Shown piece by piece: positions 6,568-12,190 of a stretch of DNA of 12,190 nucleotides. The position numbers and the translations under genes are program-made. The notes beneath the pieces were generated by a model. The model ran no database searches. It saw only the letters and a list, made by a program, of their open reading frames with translations, and had not been told where the DNA came from. The first letter of the stretch is position 1, and every line of letters begins with the position of its first letter. Origin of the DNA: Bacteroidota bacterium (GTDB lineage: Bacteria; Bacteroidota; Bacteroidia; JAADEI01); assembly GCA_015490475.1 (NCBI GenBank), contig WFXT01000218.1, positions 1-12,190 of the forward strand, given 5' to 3'.

Positions 6568-7784
6568 GCCAAAAAGTAAAAATACCATTTACCAAGCCAT
6601 TTATAGCTCCGGAAGCCTACGACCTGATAAAAGAAGTCTTGCAATCAGGTTGGATAACTACAGGACCACAAACCAGACTCTTTGAGCATGAACTAACAGA
6701 GTATATTGGTTGCAAGTCTGTTGTTGCCACTAATTCAGCCAGTTCTTCTCTCTTTCTCGCGCTCAAATGGTTTGGAGTTGGTCCCGGTGATGAAGTCATT
6801 GTTCCTGCATACACATATTGTGCTACTGCTAATATGGTTCTGCACACGGGAGCCAGACCCGTCATAGTTGATGTTTCACCATATGACGCGACTATACTGC
6901 CAGAAAAAATTAAGGAAGCCATAACAGAAAAAACCAAAGCCATTATTCCTGTTGATGTATTCGGTTTCCCTGCTCTGTATGATGAGATAATGTCAATAGT
7001 TGAAGAGGTAAAGTCTGTTTTTAGACCCAATTCGGAATCGCAGGAGAAGTTAGGCAGACCACTGGTTGTTGCTGACTCTGCACATTCCTTTGGCGCTATA
7101 TATAAAAACAAAAAAATTGGTAGTGTTGCAGATATGACTGCTTTTTCTTTCCATGCAGTAAAAAACCTTACTACTGCCGAAGGAGGAGCACTGGCAATAA
7201 ATATTAGCGAAGCAGAAAGAATATATCACGAAATAAAAGTTATGTCCCTGCACGGGCAAACAAAAGAAGCATACGCCAAATTCAACGCCCCGGGAGCCTG
7301 GAGATATGACGTCATAAAGCCCGGTTTTAAAGCCAATATGCCAGATATTCTGGCTGCCCTTGGTAGAACCGCTTTAAAATATTATGATTCCTATATCCTT
7401 CCTACCCGAAAAAAGATTTTTGAAACTTACAATCGCCTGATTAACGAAGCACTAAGAGACGTGGCTATATTACCTGTCCAGCAGGATGATTACCGAACCG
7501 GTTCATATCATGTATATGCACTGAGAGTAAGAAATATTACAGAGGAACAACGAGACCTGATTATTTCTTATCTGGCACAGGAGGGCATCATGGCTAATGT
7601 TCACTTCATTCCATTACCACTCTTGACTGCATATAAGCAAATGGGATATTCAATTAAAACGACACCCAATGCTTTTGATTTCTATAAAACAGAGATTTCT
7701 TTACCTGTGTTTGAATCCCTTACAGAGCAAGAACAGGAATTTGTAGTATCTGTTTTGCAAAAGGCTGTCAGAAAATATGTATGA
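6564..7784 (+). CDS. DegT/DnrJ/EryC1/StrS-family PLP-dependent sugar aminotransferase
   Basis: This 406-residue fold-type I aminotransferase puts an amino group on a nucleotide-linked keto-sugar, with glutamate as the usual donor. Seen motifs are the N-terminal PFTKPFI and SGWITTGPQTRLFE (28-41), GDEVIVPAYTYCATANMVLH (75-94), D171 in VVADSAHSFGA (the residue that binds the PLP pyridine nitrogen), and SFHAVKNLTTAEGGALA with K200 as the Schiff-base lysine. Residues ~145-165 form an insertion rich in charged residues before the Asp. The start ATG overlaps the guaB stop (ATGA), and the 3' end overlaps the next gene by 8 bases, which implies translational coupling. The 4,6-dehydratase two genes downstream could supply the 4-keto sugar, giving a PglE- or PseC-like role. 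The exact sugar and its stereochemistry cannot be read from the sequence. Confidence 0.94.
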   Translation: MSQKVKIPFTKPFIAPEAYDLIKEVLQSGWITTGPQTRLFEHELTEYIGCKSVVATNSASSSLFLALKWFGVGPGDEVIVPAYTYCATANMVLHTGARPVIVDVSPYDATILPEKIKEAITEKTKAIIPVDVFGFPALYDEIMSIVEEVKSVFRPNSESQEKLGRPLVVADSAHSFGAIYKNKKIGSVADMTAFSFHAVKNLTTAEGGALAINISEAERIYHEIKVMSLHGQTKEAYAKFNAPGAWRYDVIKPGFKANMPDILAALGRTALKYYDSYILPTRKKIFETYNRLINEALRDVAILPVQQDDYRTGSYHVYALRVRNITEEQRDLIISYLAQEGIMANVHFIPLPLLTAYKQMGYSIKTTPNAFDFYKTEISLPVFESLTEQEQEFVVSVLQKAVRKYV

Positions 7785-8367
7785 ACTAATAAAACGAATT
7801 TTTGACATAGTTGCTTCGTTGATGGGAATTATTTTGCTTTCACCACTTTTTGTGATTATTGCTTTACTTATTCTTATTACAGATGGCAGACCGATTATCT
7901 TTAAGCAAGTAAGGATAGGAAAGGGAGGCAAACCATTCACGATATATAAATTCCGGACAATGCGTCAGAGCAGAGGGTTGTCCATAACCAAAAAAGGAGA
8001 CCCCCGCATCACTTATATTGGCAAGTTCCTTCGCAAGTATAAACTGGATGAATTGCCACAGTTATGGAATGTTCTTAAGGGAGATATGAGCATTGTTGGT
8101 CCCCGACCAGAAGTCCCTGAATATGTGAAATATTTCCCTGCAGATAAGAAAGATGTTTTATCTGTACGTCCGGGACTGACGGACCTTGCATCATTGGTTT
8201 TTATCAACGAGGAGGAGATTCTGGCACGATTTGAAAACCCCCATGAGGCATATATCAAATATATTCTGCCACGCAAACTTAAACTCAATATGATTTATAT
8301 TCGTAATAGGAACTTTTGCTTTGACATGTGGTTAATTCTCAAAACATTGAAAAGGCTTGTTAAATGA
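7777..8367 (+). CDS. PglC/WcaJ-type polyprenyl-phosphate sugar-1-phosphate transferase
   Basis: This is a 196-residue monotopic phosphoglycosyl transferase (bacterial sugar transferase family). It moves a sugar-1-phosphate from a UDP-sugar to undecaprenyl phosphate and starts lipid-linked glycan assembly at the inner membrane. One N-terminal hydrophobic helix (residues ~8-35) contains the Ser-Pro break (S22-P23) that makes the re-entrant helix. Further motifs are YKFRTM (57-62), KLDELPQLWNVLKGDMS with the catalytic D91-E92 pair, VGPRPE (107-112) and VRPGLTD (130-136). It has the short PglC size and lacks the long N-terminal membrane domain of WcaJ/WbaP. After VRPGLT it reads DLAS and continues with VFINEEEIL rather than GWAQVNGRN, so it belongs to a sub-branch different from Campylobacter PglC. 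It overlaps the aminotransferase gene by 8 bases and the next gene by ATGA. Confidence 0.95.
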   Translation: MYELIKRIFDIVASLMGIILLSPLFVIIALLILITDGRPIIFKQVRIGKGGKPFTIYKFRTMRQSRGLSITKKGDPRITYIGKFLRKYKLDELPQLWNVLKGDMSIVGPRPEVPEYVKYFPADKKDVLSVRPGLTDLASLVFINEEEILARFENPHEAYIKYILPRKLKLNMIYIRNRNFCFDMWLILKTLKRLVK

Positions 8368-10253
8368 AAGGATTCATACGACAATGGTTAAATGTAAGGA
8401 TATGGCTGGTCTGGTTATGGGATATAGTAGTAGCATTGGGCAGTCTTGCAGTAGCATATAGTTTAAGATTCAATTTTGATATTCCGACGCATGAACTGGA
8501 CCACATGACCATTGCTATCCCAATTTACTTGCTGATAAAGGCTTCTTTGTTTCTATTTCTACGTCTCCCAAAGGCAGTAATTGAGATAACGAGTGTAATA
8601 GATATTGCGAGGCTTGTTGTAGCACAGGGATTGGCAGTTCTCTTGATGACAGGAATTAATTTTTATTCCTTCTGGCAAGCAGATTACTTTATAATGCCTT
8701 TTTCAGTTCTGGCAATTGACTTCTTTGTTAGTTCATTATTGCTGGCTGGTTGGAGACTTGTCGTCAGATTATATTATCACTTCAGGCACCATGGTTATCA
8801 AGCACAATCAGGAGACAGGGAGCCTGTTGCTATATATGGAGTTAGTCAGCAGGCACGAATAGTTCAACAGGTTATTTCTTCTGAACAGGACCATAATTAC
8901 AAAGTGGTTGCATTTATTGATAGTAGTGGGATTAACGCAGGCAGAACAATAGATGGAATCCCTGTATTAACTCTCAGGCAGGCTCTTGTTTCCTTATTTA
9001 GAAACAGGAAAATAACACATCTTATAATAGTTGACAGGTTTACAACCACGCGCGAACGGGAACGAGTCATTGATTGGGCAACAAGATATAATATCAAATT
9101 ATTAAAAGTACCACCACCAGAAAAATGGCTTGAAGGACGCCTGACACCAGAACAACTAAAGCCTTTTGATGTAGAGGACCTGCTATCCAGACCTTCTGTG
9201 ATAACCTATAGCAAAGAGGTTTATGAATCCTTTGCAGGCAGGAGAATACTAATTACTGGTGCTGCCGGTTCCATAGGGTCAGAACTGACACGCCAATTGG
9301 TCCAGTTGAATCCTTCAAATGTTATACTGCTTGATCAGGCTGAATCGCCGCTGTTTTATCTGGAACAAGAACTCTTAAAAGAAGGACATGCCAACTTTAC
9401 TACTGTGATTGGAGACATAACAGACAGAGTGAGAATAAAAGAAGTGTTCAATAAGTACAAGCCAGAATTTGTTTTCCACACTGCCGCATATAAGCATGTT
9501 TATTTGATGGAACGTAATCCCTATGAAGCAATTAGGACAAATATTCTGGGAACTTATATAGTTGCTAAGGAATCTATGGAATCTGGAGTTTCACGATTTA
9601 TTTACATATCAACTGACAAGGCTGTTATGCCCCGTAGTGTTATGGGGGCAAGCAAGCGAGTGGGTGAACTGCTTATTCAGGCTCTCAATCAAGAAAGTAG
9701 CACTAAGTTTATTATTACACGTTTTGGTAATGTACTTGGTTCTGCCGGCTCTGTGATGCACATTTTCTGGAAGCAAATTCAGGAAGGAGGACCAATAACT
9801 ATAACTCATCCGGATGTAAGCAGGTATTTCATGACTATAGCGGAGGCGTGCCAATTAGTTCTGGAATCAGCAACTATGGGCACAGGAGGAGAAGTGTTCA
9901 TTTTTGATATGGGCAAGCCCATTAAGATTCTACACCTTGCAAGGAAAATGGTGAAGTTGGCAGGGATGAATAGTAATGACATTCAGATTATATATACTGG
10001 ATTGAAAGAAGGAGAAAAGTTGCATGAACAATTAACAGATGATAATGAGCAAGTAATCAACACCCACAATCCAAAGATTTTGAAAGTTAAATCCAACGTT
10101 TCTCTGGATTCCCAAGACATTTTAACCACAGTGAACTGGTTGATTGAGCAATTGTTCTCTGAAACTAAAGAATCCCACGAATGGAAAGACCTATTATTTG
10201 AAGTATTAAAGAAATATCAAATTGCTGTCACTTATGACCCAACAACAAAATAA
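8364..10253 (+). CDS. FlaA1/CapD/PglF-type membrane nucleotide-sugar 4,6-dehydratase
   Basis: This is a 629-residue polysaccharide biosynthesis protein. Four hydrophobic segments span roughly residues 13-32, 50-68, 83-103 and 110-130. A CoA-binding-like Rossmann domain follows (PVAIYGVSQQARIVQQVI, ~154-250), then a link ending DLLSRPSV and the SDR catalytic domain. That domain has the NAD-binding G299-A-A-G-S-I-G305, the active-site T417-D418-K419, and the V-M427-G-A-S-K431 motif. Met in place of the usual SDR Tyr is characteristic of PglF/FlaA1-type inverting or retaining dehydratases. SRYFMT (486-491) is also present. The reaction is UDP-GlcNAc (or a related UDP-HexNAc) to the 4-keto-6-deoxy sugar, which the aminotransferase in the operon could then aminate. 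TDKAVMPRSVMG departs from the commoner TDKAVNPTNVMG, which may affect substrate choice. ATGA overlap with the transferase gene implies coupling. Confidence 0.95.
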   Translation: MKGFIRQWLNVRIWLVWLWDIVVALGSLAVAYSLRFNFDIPTHELDHMTIAIPIYLLIKASLFLFLRLPKAVIEITSVIDIARLVVAQGLAVLLMTGINFYSFWQADYFIMPFSVLAIDFFVSSLLLAGWRLVVRLYYHFRHHGYQAQSGDREPVAIYGVSQQARIVQQVISSEQDHNYKVVAFIDSSGINAGRTIDGIPVLTLRQALVSLFRNRKITHLIIVDRFTTTRERERVIDWATRYNIKLLKVPPPEKWLEGRLTPEQLKPFDVEDLLSRPSVITYSKEVYESFAGRRILITGAAGSIGSELTRQLVQLNPSNVILLDQAESPLFYLEQELLKEGHANFTTVIGDITDRVRIKEVFNKYKPEFVFHTAAYKHVYLMERNPYEAIRTNILGTYIVAKESMESGVSRFIYISTDKAVMPRSVMGASKRVGELLIQALNQESSTKFIITRFGNVLGSAGSVMHIFWKQIQEGGPITITHPDVSRYFMTIAEACQLVLESATMGTGGEVFIFDMGKPIKILHLARKMVKLAGMNSNDIQIIYTGLKEGEKLHEQLTDDNEQVINTHNPKILKVKSNVSLDSQDILTTVNWLIEQLFSETKESHEWKDLLFEVLKKYQIAVTYDPTTK

Positions 10254-10755
10254 AAACTGCCATGTTGTTGCATATACTGATGGTGCGGCATTGGGCAATC
10301 CGGGTCCTTCTGCTTATGCCGTACTGCTCAGGTTTATATGTAATGGAAAGGTAATTGCAGAAAAAGAAATCACGGGCGGATTTATAAAATCCACTAACAA
10401 CAGGGCTGAGTTGTGGGCTGTTATCAAAGCACTGGAAGCAATCAAAAAACCCGAAATTCCCGTTATTGTTGTTTCAGATTCTAAATACATTGTTGATTCT
10501 GTTAATAATGGATGGCTAATTAAATGGCAGGCAGAAAACTGGAAGAAAAGACCTAATGCAGACCTATGGCAGAAACTTTTGAAGCAATTGCAAAGATTTT
10601 CTGATATAACTTTTCAATGGACAAGAGGACATTCTAACGATGAACTTAACAACATAGTGGACAGGCTGGCTAACACCATGGCTCAAAAGATACAATCTGG
10701 AGAGGTGGTGGCAGATAAGGACCCCGGATTTTTTGAGAGCCAGAAACTATTTTAA
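10234..10755 (+). CDS. rnhA: Ribonuclease HI
   Basis: This 173-residue cytoplasmic endonuclease cuts the RNA strand of RNA-DNA hybrids, removing primers and R-loops. All catalytic residues of the bacterial type 1 family are visible: D16 (YTDGAALGNPGPSAY), E59 (STNNRAELWAV), D82 (VSDSKYIVDSV), H133 (WTRGHSND) and D143 (VDRLAN). The basic loop NGWLIKWQAENWKKRPNADL resembles the handle region of E. coli RNase HI, so it is not the RNase HII or hybrid-binding-domain form. A short C-terminal tail after residue 150 extends it beyond the ~155 residues of the E. coli enzyme. The frame is open to a TTG at 10222, but ATG 10234 gives a normal family N terminus and is preferred. It overlaps the dehydratase gene by 20 bases, so it is probably translated from the glycan operon mRNA, an unusual place for this housekeeping gene. 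Confidence 0.94.
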   Translation: MTQQQNKNCHVVAYTDGAALGNPGPSAYAVLLRFICNGKVIAEKEITGGFIKSTNNRAELWAVIKALEAIKKPEIPVIVVSDSKYIVDSVNNGWLIKWQAENWKKRPNADLWQKLLKQLQRFSDITFQWTRGHSNDELNNIVDRLANTMAQKIQSGEVVADKDPGFFESQKLF

Positions 10756-10761
10756 AAAATC
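10727..10761. terminator. AT-rich inverted repeat between convergent genes, possible bidirectional terminator
   Basis: GATTTTTT at 10727-10734 pairs with AAAAAATC at 10754-10761. On the plus strand transcript the stem can extend by four more pairs including G-U. It spans the rnhA stop codon and reaches the stop codon of the convergent gene. The stem has almost no G-C pairs, and there is no T run after it on the plus strand, so strength is doubtful. Confidence 0.25.
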
Positions 10762-12026
10762 TAATTACAGGGAGAGGCTTCTTCAGTGCCGTACGCTATA
10801 GTTGGCTGGTCTGGATATGCTTTTCTGACACGAACCCAGTCATATTCTGTGTCCTGAATGTCCACTGCACCACACGAATTACAGAAATATCCAAGAATTA
10901 TCCAATTAAGGTTTTTTGCCCATGAAGCAAATGTCGGCGATGAACAGATAAGTGCATAGTCCCTATAAAAATCAATACGATTTGACAATATTTTCATTCC
11001 CAGCACATACCAGACATTGTCTGAAGAGTTCCAGCAAGTTGCATAGCCTATGTTATATGAAGTTGTTGCGCCATTGCCAGCCCAATATGCTACTGATGTA
11101 GCATTAAAATTTCTCATGTAGTGGATTACAGCGTTACCACAGACATTGCTTCCACATCCTCCGAGTTGAGCCGAGTTGGCTTCCAGAACACCTGAGTAAT
11201 TACTGCCCGTGCTAACAGGATGGTATAATACCCGTGCTTCAAGGAAATAACCATCATTCAGATTAAAGGGCAGAGGAGCGTTCAGATAAGCAAACCCAGA
11301 ATTGGCTGCTGTTCCACCGTTTATTCGCAAAATACCACCTGCCCATGTGTATTGAGTTCCCACAGGCAATGTCCAGTTAGCCAATGTGGAAAAGTCATCC
11401 CACCAATGGAAAGTGGCATTTGGATTTTCTACGGATACTGCCGAGGGATTGCCATAATAAATGTATATTGTGATTGACGACCCAGCAGGGACAGAAGGAA
11501 TACGTGTCCATATTCTTGTTGCAGTTGTATTTAAGCCACTTTCTATATAATGCGGTAAGATTCCACATGTGGCATCAACAATTCTAATATCTGAGCCGTC
11601 TAAGTTCATTTTTCCTGCTGAAATAAGGGCAGATGTGTTTATAATTAAAGCAACTTCAAAATCTATCATGTCATAACTGGTAGGATTGGTAATGGTAATA
11701 GGGATTCTGTATTTCCAATCTGAGAGATTATTACACCAGCCAGAACCTAAATTAACACTTTGAGGAGTCAGGGAAACCCATTGTGTACCATCCCAATATT
11801 GAAAAACGTTGCAGGTTGAATTATAAATCAGCAAACCCACATCAGGAGAAGTGATATGAGTATTACGCTGTTCTGTTGTCAGACGAGGTATCAAAATACC
11901 CCTTGTGGTATCAAAAATTTCAACTTTTGCATTGGAAGAGGGAGGTTTGCCTATTCCCACATTTTGCGCTGCACTCACAATAGCAAGAAACCATGACAAC
12001 CCAACAAACACTACTTTCTTAACCAT
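10761..12026 (-). CDS. Secreted DUF2341 and LamG-like (concanavalin-fold) protein
   Basis: This is a 421-residue exported protein. Residues 1-20 are a signal peptide (MVKKVVFVGLSWFLAIVSAA), with likely cleavage before QNVGIG. Residues 21-88 form the module NVGIG ... GILIPRLTTEQR ... GLLIYNST ... FQYWDGTQWVSL, which is common at the start of Bacteroidota surface proteins. Residues ~103-205 match DUF2341 (WKYRIPITITNP ... IYIYYGNPSA). Residues ~209-412 are a LamG-like β-sandwich beginning WWDDFSTLANWT and ending DTEYDWVRVRKAYPDQPTIAYG, the usual end of such proteins. Both modules are associated with carbohydrate or surface binding, and I see no catalytic motif. The mature part has ten Cys, which suggests disulphides outside the cytoplasm. 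No type A sorting domain follows, so the route past the outer membrane is unclear. The frame also allows GTG 12056, but ATG 12026 starts the signal peptide directly. It converges on rnhA with five bases between stops. Confidence 0.87.
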   Translation of the reverse strand: MVKKVVFVGLSWFLAIVSAAQNVGIGKPPSSNAKVEIFDTTRGILIPRLTTEQRNTHITSPDVGLLIYNSTCNVFQYWDGTQWVSLTPQSVNLGSGWCNNLSDWKYRIPITITNPTSYDMIDFEVALIINTSALISAGKMNLDGSDIRIVDATCGILPHYIESGLNTTATRIWTRIPSVPAGSSITIYIYYGNPSAVSVENPNATFHWWDDFSTLANWTLPVGTQYTWAGGILRINGGTAANSGFAYLNAPLPFNLNDGYFLEARVLYHPVSTGSNYSGVLEANSAQLGGCGSNVCGNAVIHYMRNFNATSVAYWAGNGATTSYNIGYATCWNSSDNVWYVLGMKILSNRIDFYRDYALICSSPTFASWAKNLNWIILGYFCNSCGAVDIQDTEYDWVRVRKAYPDQPTIAYGTEEASPCN

Positions 12027-12066
12027 GATGCATCCTATTTGAGTCCCACCACCCACAATCCTACTA

Positions 12067-12074
12067 CAAAGTTA
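12067..12074 (-). promoter_or_regulatory. Candidate -7 promoter box for the DUF2341/LamG gene
   Basis: The minus strand reads TAACTTTG, an exact TAnnTTTG match, ending 40 bases before ATG 12026. A TTTT lies 19 bases upstream in place of the -33 TTTG. The longer leader contains a G-rich stretch (GTGGGTGGTGGG). Confidence 0.4.
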
Positions 12075-12120
12075 ACGATTTAAGTAAAAAGTTAAAAATA
12101 TATGTGTGTTCTATCTGAAA

Positions 12121-12190
12121 ATGAGCTTAAAACATTTGAGGAATATCTTCGGTTTCATCCCTTTGCTTCTTGCGTTTCTTTATCTCACCC
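12121..12190 (+). CDS. Possible start of a membrane or secreted protein (cut by window edge)
   Basis: ATG 12121 opens a frame of 23 codons to the window edge. It reads MSLKHLRNIF followed by GFIPLLLAFLYLT, a basic start then a hydrophobic stretch, as in a signal peptide or first membrane helix. A near-consensus TATATGTG box at 12099-12106 ends 14 bases before the ATG, similar to the spacing of other genes here. It competes with a minus-strand reading of the same bases, and the data do not decide. Confidence 0.38.
   Translation, partial: MSLKHLRNIFGFIPLLLAFLYLT
12127..12190 (-). CDS. Possible C-terminal tail of a minus-strand gene (alternative to the plus-strand reading)
   Basis: Read on the minus strand from the window edge, a frame without stops gives GEIKKRKKQRDETEDIPQMF and ends at TAA (12127-12129). 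A charged tail of this kind is common at protein ends, but it is also what results from reading a hydrophobic plus-strand gene backwards. It lies 100 bases upstream of the DUF2341/LamG start. Only one of the two readings is likely to be real. Confidence 0.27.
   Translation of the reverse strand, partial: GEIKKRKKQRDETEDIPQMF

Noticed and set aside
6617..7259. Two open frames antisense to the aminotransferase gene
   Set aside because: The sense protein has all PLP-enzyme motifs over this stretch, and the antisense translations show no family features.

Overview
The window most likely comes from a chromosome of the phylum Bacteroidota or a close relative in the same superphylum. Three things support this. 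The secreted M1 peptidase ends in a type A sorting domain of the type IX secretion system. The protein at the right end starts with the 'NVGIG...GILIPRLTTEQR' module common in Bacteroidota surface proteins. Start codons lack Shine-Dalgarno sequences, and several are preceded by a TAnnTTTG/A box resembling the -7 element of the Bacteroidota primary sigma factor. The DNA is AT-rich by eye. I see no phage, insertion sequence, CRISPR array, tRNA or rRNA, and no gene-free stretch longer than about 150 bases.

Left arm, minus strand (1-5023). From the outer edge inward this holds the N-terminal part of a membrane fatty-acid 2-hydroxylase-like enzyme (cut by the window edge), an AidB-like acyl-CoA dehydrogenase, two tandem paralogous small membrane proteins with heptad-repeat coiled coils (DUF1640/CCDC90-like), and a secreted M1 aminopeptidase. 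Each appears to have its own promoter-like box. The first two point to lipid or acyl chemistry. The coiled-coil pair is a recent local duplication that differs by whole heptads.

Centre, plus strand (5098-10755). Five overlapping genes form one tightly coupled operon: IMP dehydrogenase (guaB), a DegT-family sugar aminotransferase, a PglC/WcaJ-type phosphoglycosyl transferase, a membrane FlaA1/CapD/PglF-type nucleotide-sugar 4,6-dehydratase, and ribonuclease HI. Consecutive reading frames overlap by 4, 8, 4 and about 20 bases. The three middle genes could convert a UDP-HexNAc to a 4-amino-4,6-dideoxy sugar and load a sugar phosphate onto undecaprenyl phosphate. That is the initiating chemistry of a surface glycan or glycoprotein, and matches the Campylobacter PglF/PglE/PglC steps. 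guaB and rnhA flank this cassette as housekeeping genes.

Right arm (10761-12190). A secreted DUF2341 plus LamG-like protein on the minus strand converges on rnhA with only 5 bases between the stop codons. The last 70 bases are ambiguous. They can be read as the start of a plus-strand membrane or secreted protein, or as the tail of a minus-strand gene.

I found no clearly new defence or mobile system. The items most worth a second look are the tandem heptad-repeat membrane proteins, the unusual operon composition, and the constant short distance between the promoter-like boxes and the start codons.
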